From Pseudomonadota bacterium (GTDB lineage: Bacteria; Pseudomonadota; Alphaproteobacteria; Azospirillales; Azospirillaceae): DNA of 46,296 nt. Below the pieces are notes generated by a model, which was given only the letters and a program-made list of their open reading frames with translations, did not search any database and had not been told where the DNA came from. A program made the translations under genes and the position numbers. Positions 9,256 to 16,871 of the stretch are shown piece after piece; the first letter of the stretch is position 1, and every line of letters starts with the position of its first letter. Location of the stretch: the NCBI GenBank assembly GCA_023411035.1, contig JAEYPE010000040.1, forward strand, positions 1 through 46,296, written 5' to 3'.

Positions 9256-10782
9256 ATGGCGGACGATATCGGGATGGAAAGTCCGGACCTCATGCTGCGC
9301 TTCCAGGCCATGCTGGACACGGTGCCGGACGGAATCGTCATCATCGATTCCGAAGGGCTCATCCAGACCTTCAATCCGGCCTGCGAGCGGCTGTTCGGCT
9401 GGACGGCGGCGGAGGTGATCGGGCGGAACGTCAAGATCCTGATGCCGCCGCCCTACCGGGAGGAGCATGACGGTTACCTGGAGCGCTACCGCCGGACCGG
9501 GGAGCGCCGGATCATCGGCTTCGGGCGGGAGGTGACCGGCCTGCGCCGCGACGGCACCACCTTTCCCATGGAGCTGTCGGTCGGCGAAGCCCGCCGGGAG
9601 GTTGGCGGCGGAGGCGTCTACATCGGGATCATCCGCGACATCAGCGAGCGCAAGCGGGCCGAAACCGCCCTGCGCGAGCGGGAAGCGCGGCTGGCCTCCA
9701 TCCTGGAAACCGTGCCCGAGGCGATCGTCGTCATCAGCGAGCAGGGACTGATCGAATCCTTCAGCCCGGCGGCGGAGCGGCTGTTCGGCTACAGCGCCGC
9801 GGAGGTGAAGGGACGCAACGTCAGCCTGCTGATGCCCTCCCCCTACCGGGAGCAGCATGACCGCTACGTCGGCCATTACCTGTCCACGGGGGAGCGGAAG
9901 ATCATCGGGATCGGACGGGTCGTCTCCGGCCTGCGGCGCGACGGCTCCGTCTTCCCGATGGAGCTGGCGGTGGGCGAGGTGCAGTTGTCCGGGCACCGCT
10001 GCTTCACCGGCTTCATCCGCGACCTGACCGAGCGGCAGGCCACCGAAAAGCGCCTTCAGGAGCTTCAGGCGGAGCTTCTGCACGTCAGCCGGGTCAGCGC
10101 CATGGGCCAGATGGCCTCGACCCTGGCGCACGAGCTGAACCAGCCGCTGACCGCCGTCATCAACTACTCCAAGGCGGTGAAGCGCCTGCTGGACCGCCCG
10201 GACGGGGCGGACAAGGCGCGGGAGACGATGGACAAGGCCACCGCCCAGGCCGCCCGAGCCGGCCAGATCATCCGCCGCCTGCGCAACTTCATCGAAAAGG
10301 GCCAGACCGAGCACACGGTGGAAAGCATCGGCAAGGTGGTGGAGGAAGCCAGCGCCCTCGCCCTGGTCGGCGCCAAGGAGCGCGGCGTCCATGTCCGGCT
10401 GGAGATGAGCGGCGACGAGCGGCCCGTGCTGATCGACAAGATCCAGATCCAGCAGGTCGTCCTGAATCTCGTCCGCAACGCCATCGAGGCCATGGCCGAC
10501 TCGGAGACTCGGGAACTGACCGTCACCACCGGCCCGGACCCGGAGTCCGCGGCGCTGATGCGCGTCACCGTGCGGGACAGCGGCACCGGTCTGGACAAGG
10601 GCGTGCTGGCCCAGCTTTTCCAACCCTTCGTCACGACCAAGGAGAAGGGAATGGGGCTCGGCCTGTCCATCTGCCGGTCCATCGTCGAGGCCCATGGGGG
10701 CCGCCTGTGGTTGGAACCGGGGGCCGGAGGGGCCACCTTTGCCTTCACCGTGCCGGTTGCCGGAGAGGATGATGCGCCCTGA
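9256..10782 (+). CDS. fixL: FixL-type oxygen-sensor histidine kinase with two PAS domains
   Basis: Cytoplasmic sensor kinase, 508 aa, with no membrane segments. Order: PAS 1 (about 15-130), PAS 2 (about 142-258), dimerisation/phosphoacceptor helix with AHELNQPL (His292), HATPase with NLVRNAIEAM (N box), DSGTG (G1) and GMGLGLSICRSIVEAHGG (G2). Both PAS domains show the FixL heme signature: a His in EHD/QHD (His71 and His201) followed exactly 20 residues later by the Arg of IIGFGR/IIGIGR (Arg91 and Arg221), equivalent to Bradyrhizobium FixL His200/Arg220. Known FixL proteins autophosphorylate when heme is oxygen-free and phosphorylate FixJ. A good ribosome site (GGGGAAAGGG) precedes the ATG. 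The next gene overlaps the end, so the pair is coupled. Confidence 0.93.
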   Translation: MADDIGMESPDLMLRFQAMLDTVPDGIVIIDSEGLIQTFNPACERLFGWTAAEVIGRNVKILMPPPYREEHDGYLERYRRTGERRIIGFGREVTGLRRDGTTFPMELSVGEARREVGGGGVYIGIIRDISERKRAETALREREARLASILETVPEAIVVISEQGLIESFSPAAERLFGYSAAEVKGRNVSLLMPSPYREQHDRYVGHYLSTGERKIIGIGRVVSGLRRDGSVFPMELAVGEVQLSGHRCFTGFIRDLTERQATEKRLQELQAELLHVSRVSAMGQMASTLAHELNQPLTAVINYSKAVKRLLDRPDGADKARETMDKATAQAARAGQIIRRLRNFIEKGQTEHTVESIGKVVEEASALALVGAKERGVHVRLEMSGDERPVLIDKIQIQQVVLNLVRNAIEAMADSETRELTVTTGPDPESAALMRVTVRDSGTGLDKGVLAQLFQPFVTTKEKGMGLGLSICRSIVEAHGGRLWLEPGAGGATFAFTVPVAGEDDAP

Positions 10783-11455
10783 GTCCCCATTGCCGTCTGA
10801 CCTAACCGTCTTCGTTCTCGACGACGACGAGGCGGTGCGCGATTCCGTCGTGATCCTGCTGGAATGCGAGGGATTCCGGGTGGAGGGCTTCGCGTCCCCC
10901 CTCGCCTTCCTGGAATCGGACGCGCCGTCGCGCCGCGGCTGCCTGCTGGTCGATGTGCGGATGCCGCAGATGAGCGGGCTGGACGTCCAGGAACGGCTGG
11001 CGCTGGACGGGCGCGCCCTGCCGGTGATCGTCATGACCGGCCACGCCGACGTGCCGCTGGCGGTGCGGGCCATGAAGGCCGGCGCCGTCGATTTCGTGGA
11101 AAAGCCCTTCGACGAGCAGACCCTGATCGGCAGCGTGAAGGCCGCCCTGACCCGCACCGTCCCTCCCTCGGCGCCGCCGGTAGCCCAGGCTCCGGCACCG
11201 GCCGCCGCCGCGCCCGCCCCTGCCGCCTCCCCGGAGGTGATGGAGCGGCTGTCCAGCCTGACGCCGCGGGAACGCGACGTGCTGCGATGGCTGATCGAAG
11301 GCAAGTCGAACAAGATCATCGCCTTCGAACTGTCCATCAGCCCGCGCACCGTGGAGATCCACCGCGCCCGCGTGATGGAAAAGATGCGCGCCGACAGCCT
11401 GCCCACGCTGGTCCGCATGGCCCTGTCCGCCGGCCTCGCCCCCCGCAGTGAGTGA
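10772..11455 (+). CDS. fixJ: FixJ-type response regulator (receiver + LuxR HTH)
   Basis: Partner of the preceding FixL kinase, 227 aa. The receiver domain has the acidic pocket LDDDE (residues 16-20), phosphoacceptor Asp61 in LLVDVRMPQMSG, and switch residues Thr in VMTGHADV and Lys in VEKPF. A Pro/Ala linker (APAPAAAAPAPAAS) leads to a LuxR/NarL HTH with LTPRERDVLRWL and SPRTVEIHRARVMEKM. It starts at ATGATG (10769/10772) inside the fixL 3' end. The second ATG is used here because it gives better spacing to GGAGAGG. In the FixJ family, phosphorylation allows dimerisation and activation of fixK and other microaerobic promoters. A candidate target site lies at 11983-12030, upstream of the fixK-like gene. 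Confidence 0.93.
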   Translation: MRPESPLPSDLTVFVLDDDEAVRDSVVILLECEGFRVEGFASPLAFLESDAPSRRGCLLVDVRMPQMSGLDVQERLALDGRALPVIVMTGHADVPLAVRAMKAGAVDFVEKPFDEQTLIGSVKAALTRTVPPSAPPVAQAPAPAAAAPAPAASPEVMERLSSLTPRERDVLRWLIEGKSNKIIAFELSISPRTVEIHRARVMEKMRADSLPTLVRMALSAGLAPRSE

Positions 11456-11467
11456 TCCGGGCGGTAA

Positions 11468-11481
11468 GTGATCCACATCAA
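11468..11481. promoter_or_regulatory. FNR/FixK-type box (anaerobox) upstream of the single-domain receiver gene
   Basis: Read on the minus strand the site is TTGAT-GTGG-ATCAC, nine of ten positions of the FNR/FixK consensus TTGAT-N4-ATCAA. It lies 13 bases after the fixJ stop and 114 bases before the receiver start at 11596. FixK-type proteins bind this consensus, and the fixK-like protein encoded nearby has the E-SR recognition helix expected for it. Confidence 0.6.
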
Positions 11482-11595
11482 AACCACGCCGATAAGGAGA
11501 ACTCCGTATTCCGGCATCGCCGGGGGCCTTCTATCTTCCATGAAACGCCCCCGAACGGGCGTCATTCCGCGTGATTTCCGTTGCTGGAGGCAGTC

Positions 11596-11976
11596 TTGGC
11601 CGAACCGGGTGAAGGCATCGTCTACATCGTCGACGACGATGAGCCGGTGCGGGACTCGATGAAGGCGCTGCTGGAAGCCTGTGCCTTCGAAGTGCGCGAC
11701 TATGCGTCGTGCCAGAGTTTCATGGATCAGTATGACGGGAAGCCGGCGGGCTGCCTCGTCCTCGACCTGCATTTGCCGGTGATGAGCGGGCTGGAGTTCA
11801 TCGAGCGCTTCGGAGCGAACCTGCGCGGCCTGCCGGTCATCATGGTGTCGGGGCGCGGCGATCCCGCCACCTTCGCCCGCGCGCGGGAAGCCGGCGTGTC
11901 CGCCTTCCTGGAAAAGCCGTTCGAGGAGGACCAGCTCCTCGATGCCGTGCAGCGCCTGCTGCCTTCGGCGGCGTAA
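11596..11976 (+). CDS. Stand-alone receiver-domain protein (FixJ-like receiver; FixT-like candidate)
   Basis: A single REC domain of 126 aa with no output domain. The acidic residues are DDDE (13-16), phosphoacceptor Asp57 lies in LVLDLHLPVMSG, Ser in MVSGRGD replaces the usual Thr, and Lys is in LEKPF. TTG at 11596 is chosen because GGAGG (11586-11590) stands five bases upstream; an in-frame TTG at 11581 lacks such a site. The sequence resembles FixJ receivers. Three cysteines (29, 39, 53) are notable because Caulobacter FixT, a receiver-like inhibitor of FixL, is reported to bind an iron-sulfur cluster. Its place between fixJ and fixK, with an FNR/FixK-type box upstream, fits a feedback inhibitor or phosphate sink for FixL. 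That role is inference; CheY-like signalling to another partner is the alternative. Confidence 0.85.
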   Translation: MAEPGEGIVYIVDDDEPVRDSMKALLEACAFEVRDYASCQSFMDQYDGKPAGCLVLDLHLPVMSGLEFIERFGANLRGLPVIMVSGRGDPATFARAREAGVSAFLEKPFEEDQLLDAVQRLLPSAA

Positions 11977-11982
11977 TTCCCC

Positions 11983-12030
11983 TACGCAAAGCCCCGTAGG
12001 TAGTCCTACGTACGCAAAGCCCCTTAGGTA
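11983..12030. promoter_or_regulatory. Duplicated 20-bp element before the fixK-like gene, probable FixJ-binding region
   Basis: Two direct copies of TACGCAAAGCCCCGTAGGTA (11983-12002, and 12011-12030 with T for G at one position), spaced 28 bases start to start. The interval between them contains GTAGGTAGTCCTACGTAC, with a TAGG...CCTA dyad. The GTAGGTAG stretch resembles the published FixJ target pattern GTAMGTAG as I recall it. It sits 105-152 bases before the fixK-like ATG, a normal place for activator sites. Confidence 0.5.
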
Positions 12031-12134
12031 CAAGACCGAACTGCACAGGGGTACCCCCCAGCGCATACCTTCGGCTCATCGAGCGGTTGCCCCACGGCGG
12101 GCGGGCCGCTACCACGAAAGCCGAGGGGCCTGAC

Positions 12135-12866
12135 ATGCACGCTCACACCGCCATCGCCGCCCAGCCGACGCGTGTTCTGCCCACCCCCAAGGCCGCCGCG
12201 ATGCCGATGCCGCGCGTGACCCCGACCCGGACCGCCGCCAACATCGCCGCCAACGACACCGATCCGCTGGCCGCCATCGCCCAACTCCGGGTGTTCGACC
12301 GCGAGCAGGCCATCTTCGCCGAGGGCGAGGCCGCCGACGCCGTTTTCCGCGTGGTGGACGGCATGATCCGCCTCTACAAGCTGCTGCCGGACGGACGCCG
12401 CCAGATCATCGGCTTCCTTCAGACGGGCGACATGATCGGGCTGGCCTTCGCCGACCGCTACCTCTACTCCGCCGAGGCGGTCACCGCCTCCACCGTCCAG
12501 CGCATCCCCCGCTGCCAGCTCGACGCGCTGCTGGACTCCCAGCCCTCGCTGGCCCGCCGGCTGCTGTCGGTGACCACCTCCGAACTGGTGGCGGCGCAGG
12601 ACCAGATGCTGCTGCTGGGCCGCAAGTCGGCGCTGGAGAAGCTGGCCAGCTTCCTGCTGGCGCTCGGCCGCCGGGCGGGGGCGGGGCGGGCCATCGCCCT
12701 GCCGATGAGCCGCTGCGACATCGCCGACCATCTGGGCCTGACCACGGAAACCGTGTCCCGCGGCTTCACCAAGCTGAAGACCTCGCGCCTGATCCGAATC
12801 CTGGACGGTGGCCGGGTCGAGCTGCTGGACCCCGACGCCCTGGCCGATCTGGCGGATTGCGCCTGA
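12135..12866 (+). CDS. fixK: Crp/Fnr-family regulator, FixK-like
   Basis: Transcription factor of 243 aa: an Ala/Pro-rich N-terminus (1-45), a cyclic-nucleotide-fold domain (about 46-165) and a winged helix (about 175-240). The recognition helix TTETVSRGFTKLK has the E-SR pattern of FNR/FixK proteins that read TTGAT-N4-ATCAA. The N-terminal cysteine cluster that holds the Fe-S centre in FNR is absent, which favours a FixK-type protein without its own oxygen sensor. The ATG at 12135 follows GAGGGG. The location after fixLJ and the FixJ-like repeats upstream support a FixLJ to FixK cascade. Candidate targets in the window are the receiver gene and the cyo/MFS intergenic region, each with a matching box. 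Confidence 0.85.
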   Translation: MHAHTAIAAQPTRVLPTPKAAAMPMPRVTPTRTAANIAANDTDPLAAIAQLRVFDREQAIFAEGEAADAVFRVVDGMIRLYKLLPDGRRQIIGFLQTGDMIGLAFADRYLYSAEAVTASTVQRIPRCQLDALLDSQPSLARRLLSVTTSELVAAQDQMLLLGRKSALEKLASFLLALGRRAGAGRAIALPMSRCDIADHLGLTTETVSRGFTKLKTSRLIRILDGGRVELLDPDALADLADCA

Positions 12867-12946
12867 CCGCGATCCGCGAATTCCGGTGACGGGTTGAGGC
12901 GGACTGATTCGCCGAATCGCCCAAACACCCGGATGGGGGCTGGGGG

Positions 12947-13129
12947 TCAGCCCTCGTCCTTGGGGGCGGCGTTGCGGGGCGGCGGCTCGATCACCGGGCC
13001 AACCTTCACGCTGCGGGCGGAAAGCGGCACGATGTCACCGATCGGCATGAAGGAGCCATCGGCCAGTTGCTGTGCCGGCTCCCACCGTCCCTCGACCTTG
13101 ATCCAACGGTAGACGTTGTTGTTGCTCAT
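12947..13129 (-). CDS. Small hypothetical protein
   Basis: A 60-residue reading frame starting MSNNNVYRWIKVEGRWEP and ending in a Pro/charged tail (PPPRNAAPKDEG). I do not recognise a named family. The composition is soluble and weakly basic to neutral, with no signal peptide or membrane segment. It uses ATG and lies in a gap where no longer opposing frame exists, between the convergent fixK-like gene and the HU gene. Codon use looks like its neighbours. A real small protein is likely but not certain. Confidence 0.6.
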   Translation of the reverse strand: MSNNNVYRWIKVEGRWEPAQQLADGSFMPIGDIVPLSARSVKVGPVIEPPPRNAAPKDEG

Positions 13130-13157
13130 GACGTCACCAAGAAAATAGCGCAGACGA

Positions 13158-13183
13158 AAGGGGCGGCGTTGCCGCCGCCCCTT
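13158..13183 (-). terminator. Hairpin terminator after the HU gene
   Basis: Perfect 11-bp arms AAGGGGCGGCG / CGCCGCCCCTT with a 4-base loop, followed on the minus strand by TTTCGTC. It lies 33 bases beyond the HU stop codon and fits an intrinsic terminator with a short T tract. Confidence 0.7.
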
Positions 13184-13215
13184 CCTCCATTACAGGACCG
13201 GTCCTTGCGGCAGGC

Positions 13216-13500
13216 TTACTCGGCCTTGCCGTTGACGGCATCCTTGAGGGCCTTGCCGGCGGAGAACTTCGGCGCCTTGGAAGCGGCGATCTTGATCTCC
13301 GCACCGGTCTGCGGGTTGCGGCCCGTGCGCTCGCCGCGCTCGGCGATCTCGAACTGGCCGAAGCCCGGCAGCTTGACCGTCTCCCCCTTGACCAGCGCGT
13401 CCTGCAGGCTTTCCAGAACCGCGTCCAGCGCCTTGCCGGCATCGGCCTTGGTGCCGCCCAGCTTGCCGGCGATCGCGTCGATGAGATCGGCCTTCGTCAT
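13216..13500 (-). CDS. hup: HU-family DNA-binding protein
   Basis: Nucleoid-associated histone-like protein of 94 aa, the normal length for HU. It begins MTKADLIDAIAGKLGG and has the HU/IHF signature around GFGQFEIAERGERTGRNPQTGAEI, where the arm RNPQTG carries the proline that intercalates into bent DNA. The ATG at 13500 is preceded by AAGGGGAATTGGGA; a longer frame to 13536 has no support. Its role is DNA bending and compaction, probably as a homodimer. A terminator follows, so it is probably a single-gene unit. Confidence 0.95.
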   Translation of the reverse strand: MTKADLIDAIAGKLGGTKADAGKALDAVLESLQDALVKGETVKLPGFGQFEIAERGERTGRNPQTGAEIKIAASKAPKFSAGKALKDAVNGKAE

Positions 13501-13678
13501 TCCCAATTCCCCTTGTTCGTGGCGGAACCCCAGCATCCTCCAGGGCTCCAGGCGCTTCTGACCTACCCTGACGGGCGTCCGCGCGCAAGATGCTCCCGCC
13601 CGGAATCGACCGGGCGCGACGCTGTGACCCTCAAAAATTCGCTGATTCCTGCCGATCTGGCGGATTCGCCTATGCCGA

Positions 13679-14032
13679 TCAGTTGACCAGGGCGGCCTTG
13701 ACCAGCACGGCGGCGCTTTCCGTGGTGTCGCGCTTGTCCAGCTTCTTGGCGACTTCCTCGATCTCGGCCACCGGCATGACGCGACGGGCCTGCTTGGCCG
13801 CGGTGACGAGGCGGCGCTGCGCCAGCCGGACCTGATCGCCCAGCTCTGTCAGCGTCTGGTAAGCCTTGCGGCGGGCCTGGGTGTCGATGCTGCCGCTCGT
13901 CTCGGTCGCGCGTTCGGTCGCAGCCGCCAGATCCTTGCACGACTGAAGGTACGTGGAAATGGCGTCCGTCAGAAGACGGCGGGCCTCGGTCCGGGGATCG
14001 GCGGGGCTGCTGCTCGACGTGGAAAGAGACAC
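13679..14032 (-). CDS. Hypothetical protein, mostly helical
   Basis: 117 residues beginning at GTG (14032) with AAGGAG nine bases upstream. After a Ser-rich start (MSLSTSSSSPADP) the sequence is Ala/Arg/Glu-rich and looks helical throughout (e.g. ARRLLTDAISTYLQSCKDLAAATERA), possibly coiled coil. There is no signal peptide, membrane segment or catalytic motif I recognise. It is transcribed in the same direction as the RegA gene upstream, with a gap of about 126 bases, and as HU downstream. Function unknown. Confidence 0.7.
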   Translation of the reverse strand: MSLSTSSSSPADPRTEARRLLTDAISTYLQSCKDLAAATERATETSGSIDTQARRKAYQTLTELGDQVRLAQRRLVTAAKQARRVMPVAEIEEVAKKLDKRDTTESAAVLVKAALVN

Positions 14033-14158
14033 TTCACTCTGCTCCTTGCTGCTGCTTGTGACACACGACTGTAACAGGCCGTGGAAAATGGGCGGAGTGG
14101 CCGCCGTTGTCCAGCGGCCTTGCGCATCCTTTGATCGACTGGACAGGGGAAGACCGGC

Positions 14159-14692
14159 TCAGGGCACCTGCTTCTTCTCCAGTTTGCGGGCCAGGGTACG
14201 TCGGTGCATGCCCAGGCGCCGGGCGGTTTCCGAGATGTTGAACCCCGTCTCCGCCAGGGTTTCGTGGATGCGCTCCCATTCCAGGGTCTTCAGGGAGGTC
14301 GCACGGGCGGCCAGCGCGATGGAAGGATCGCCCTCCGTCCGTTCGAAGGCCGCTTCGATGTCGTCGGTGTTGGACGGCTTGGCGAGATAGTGGCAGGCGC
14401 CCAGCTTGATCGCCTCCACCGCCGTGGCGATGCTGGCGAAGCCGGTCAGCACGACGATCCGCGTCTCCGGGTCGTGGGCGTGCAGTTCCTTCACGCATTC
14501 CAGGCCGGACCCGTTGCCCAGCTTCAGGTCCACCACCGCGTAGGCGGGCGGCGCGGTCTCCAGCAGAGCCCGCAGGCCGTCCAGGCTGTCGCACCAGTGG
14601 ACGCGGTAGCCCCGGCGCTCGAAGGACCGGCGCAGGACCTTGACGAAGGCGGCGTCGTCCTCCACCAGGACGAGGGAGCGCTCAGTCTCCAT
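14159..14692 (-). CDS. regA: RegA/ActR/PrrA-type response regulator
   Basis: Global redox response regulator, 177 aa, the usual length for the family. The receiver domain has VEDDAAF (acidic residues 11-13), phosphoacceptor Asp55 in VVDLKLGNGSGL, Thr in VLTGFAS and Lys in LAKPSN. The C-terminal Fis-type helix-turn-helix reads GFNISETARRLGMHRRTLARKL, the strongly conserved RegA output region. It overlaps the 3' end of the kinase gene by 11 bases. In relatives, phosphorylated RegA controls terminal oxidases, photosynthesis, nitrogen fixation and carbon fixation genes. Here it is the last gene of the cyo operon. Confidence 0.95.
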   Translation of the reverse strand: METERSLVLVEDDAAFVKVLRRSFERRGYRVHWCDSLDGLRALLETAPPAYAVVDLKLGNGSGLECVKELHAHDPETRIVVLTGFASIATAVEAIKLGACHYLAKPSNTDDIEAAFERTEGDPSIALAARATSLKTLEWERIHETLAETGFNISETARRLGMHRRTLARKLEKKQVP

Positions 14693-15956
14693 GGGTCTCT
14701 CCCGCGGACAGGGCGGCGAGCGGCAGGGTCATGGTGACGGAGGCCCCACCCCCGGCGCGGTTGCGCGCGGCGACCGTGCCGCCCAGCTTGCGCACCACGT
14801 TGACCACCAGGAACAGGCCCAGCCCGCCGCCGGGCCGTCCCTTGCTCGACCGGTAGGGTTTGCCGAATTCCGCCAGCATGGCGCCCTCGAAGCCGGGGCC
14901 GGCGTCGTTGACCGTCAGGACGAGGCTGTCCCCCTGCCGCCCGGCGGCGATGCCGACCCAGCCGGGGGAGACCTCCAGCGCGTTGTCCAGCACGTTGAAG
15001 ATCACCTGCTTCAGCGCGAGGTCGGAGATGATCCCTTCCCGCGAGTGGACGCTGTTGTCGTAATCGACGCAGGCCGGGGACCGGCTGGCCTTCCATTCCT
15101 CCACCAGATCGTCCAGGAAGGCGGCCACCGTGGTGCGCACCGTCCCCTCCCCCCGCGCCTCGCCGGAGGACAGCAGGATGCCGGAGACGATGGCCTTGCA
15201 GCGGTCGATCTGGTTCTGCATCTCGGCGATGTCCTCCGCCATGTCGGGATCGGCCTTGACGACGGGCATCCGCCGCCAGTCGTTCACGATCACCGACAGG
15301 GTGGCGAGCGGCGTCCCCAGCTCATGCGCGGCGCCGGAGGCCAGCAGGCCCAGCCGGACGATGTGGTCCTCCTCCATGGAGCGCTGGCGCAGGTCCGCCA
15401 GATGGGCGTCGCGGGCGCGCAGGTTGCGGGTGATCCGCGTGATGAAGGGGACGATCAGGCTGGCCGTCAGCACGAAGCACAGGAACATGCCCTGGATGTG
15501 CAGGCCCAGCAGATGGCCCTCGCGCCCCGGCGGCAGTTCCAGCGGACGGTAGGCCCCGATCAGCCAGGTGAAGCAGGCCGTGGCGACCAGAACCAGCGCC
15601 CATGCCGACCACGCCTCCAGCAGCACCGCGCCCAGCGTGATCTGGAGAAGATAGAGCGAGATGAAGGGATTGGAAGCACCACCGCTGAGGTAGAGCTGCA
15701 CCGTCAGGGCCGACACGTCGATCAGCAGTTCCAGGAAAAGCTGCGTGTTCGACACCGCTGTCTGCCGGCGCAGATGCAGCAGGCTGACGATGTTCAGCCC
15801 GACCAGGAACAGGATCACCGCGCCCATTTGGTCGAGCGGCAGGGCGATTCCCATCTGGTAATGCACGATCAGAATCGTCACCACCTGCCCGGCGACGGCG
15901 AGCCAGCGCAACTGCACCAGCAGGAACAGGTTCTTCTTGTCGGTGGTGTCGCGCAC
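14682..15956 (-). CDS. regB: RegB/ActS/PrrB-type redox-sensing membrane histidine kinase
   Basis: Kinase partner of RegA, about 424 aa from this start. The N-terminal half has six hydrophobic segments. Between two of them is GGASNPF, matching the RegB quinone-binding heptad GGxxNPF. The phosphoacceptor is in GAAHELGTPLATL. A cysteine 42 residues later (QIDRCKAIV) corresponds to the redox-active Cys of RegB (40 residues after His225 in R. capsulatus). The ATPase part has NVLDNALEVS, DAGPGF and GGGLGLFLV. Start is uncertain: the frame stays open to 16175, with an ATG at 16118. GTG at 15956 is chosen because it begins just before the first conserved segment and a TATAGG-like -10 lies upstream near 16000. 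In RegB, oxidised quinone or disulfide formation inhibits kinase activity. Confidence 0.9.
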   Translation of the reverse strand: MRDTTDKKNLFLLVQLRWLAVAGQVVTILIVHYQMGIALPLDQMGAVILFLVGLNIVSLLHLRRQTAVSNTQLFLELLIDVSALTVQLYLSGGASNPFISLYLLQITLGAVLLEAWSAWALVLVATACFTWLIGAYRPLELPPGREGHLLGLHIQGMFLCFVLTASLIVPFITRITRNLRARDAHLADLRQRSMEEDHIVRLGLLASGAAHELGTPLATLSVIVNDWRRMPVVKADPDMAEDIAEMQNQIDRCKAIVSGILLSSGEARGEGTVRTTVAAFLDDLVEEWKASRSPACVDYDNSVHSREGIISDLALKQVIFNVLDNALEVSPGWVGIAAGRQGDSLVLTVNDAGPGFEGAMLAEFGKPYRSSKGRPGGGLGLFLVVNVVRKLGGTVAARNRAGGGASVTMTLPLAALSAGETHGD

Positions 15957-16140
15957 GGGAAACGTCTGGCCCTTCGCCGGCTTCTTACGGTCCCACCCTA
16001 TATGGGCACGGAGCCGCAGCTTGGGAGCCTTTCCATGAATTCCGGCGCGTTTCCATAGCACAAAAAAGGCCGAGCGGAAGAGGCTGCAAACAGCCAATTC
16101 CACCCGGCGAAAAACCATGAAGAGAAAATGAGTATCCGAC

Positions 16141-16866
16141 TCAGCGCCGGCGCCGCCATTCACTGCGCGCGACATAGAGCGCGGCGGCGATCAGCATCAG
16201 GTCCAGCGCGAACCACGTCAGCGCATACACGAGATGGTTGTTCCTGAACTTCAGAATGGTCAGCCCGCCGACCGGATAGCCGCCCTCCGGGCCGGCCTCT
16301 GCGTCGATGAAGTAGGGGGCAACGTCCGTCACGCCGCGGGCCGCGGCGATGGCCGTCACGTCCCGCGAATACCAGCGGTCCTGCGCTGGATCGTTGGAGC
16401 GCAGAAAGCCGCCGCCGGGCTCCGTCACCCGCAGCAGGCCGGTGACGGTGGTCTCGTCCGGAATCTGTCCGGCGGGGCGGCTGTCCGGGTCACGCTTGTC
16501 CGGCGGCACGAAGCCGCGGTTGATCAGGACGGTGAAGCCCCGGTCGGTCCGGAAGGGGGTCAGCACCCAGAAACCGCCGCCCCGTTCGGTGACCGCCTGG
16601 ACCAGCGTTTCCCGGTCGTTCAGGAACCGTCCGGTGACGCTGACCCGCCGGTACTCCTGGGTGGCGGCGGTGACGTCCGGCCAGGCTTCCGGACCGGGAG
16701 CGGGAACGGGGGCGGCCTGGGCCCGTTCCTCCACCCGCTGGATCAGGTCCTGCTTCCAGGCCAGACGCCCGACCTGCCAGACGCCGAGCGACGTGAGGAC
16801 GGCGACGCCCGCCAGCGCCAGGACGCCGAGCAGCATCAGCCCCCGGCGCTGGCGGGCCTTCGCCAT
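16141..16866 (-). CDS. SURF1-family cytochrome oxidase assembly protein
   Basis: SURF1 (Shy1) family, 241 aa from the ATG at 16866. TM1 near the N-terminus (LMLLGVLALAGVAVLTSLGVWQVGRL, about residues 10-35) ends in the conserved GxWQxxR element. A periplasmic domain includes VLINRGFVPP, and TM2 lies near the C-terminus (LVYALTWFALDLMLIAAALYV) before a basic tail. SURF1 proteins aid heme insertion and assembly of heme-copper oxidases. It starts five bases after the cyoD stop, in the same operon, which suggests service to this quinol oxidase. A longer frame upstream overlaps cyoD and is not used. Confidence 0.92.
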   Translation of the reverse strand: MAKARQRRGLMLLGVLALAGVAVLTSLGVWQVGRLAWKQDLIQRVEERAQAAPVPAPGPEAWPDVTAATQEYRRVSVTGRFLNDRETLVQAVTERGGGFWVLTPFRTDRGFTVLINRGFVPPDKRDPDSRPAGQIPDETTVTGLLRVTEPGGGFLRSNDPAQDRWYSRDVTAIAAARGVTDVAPYFIDAEAGPEGGYPVGGLTILKFRNNHLVYALTWFALDLMLIAAALYVARSEWRRRR

Positions 16867-16871
16867 GCCGG

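Noticed and set aside
8998..12066. Very long minus-strand open frame across fixL-fixJ-receiver
   Set aside because: High GC content keeps antisense frames open; composition is Gly/Arg/His-rich shadow and the plus-strand genes are clear.
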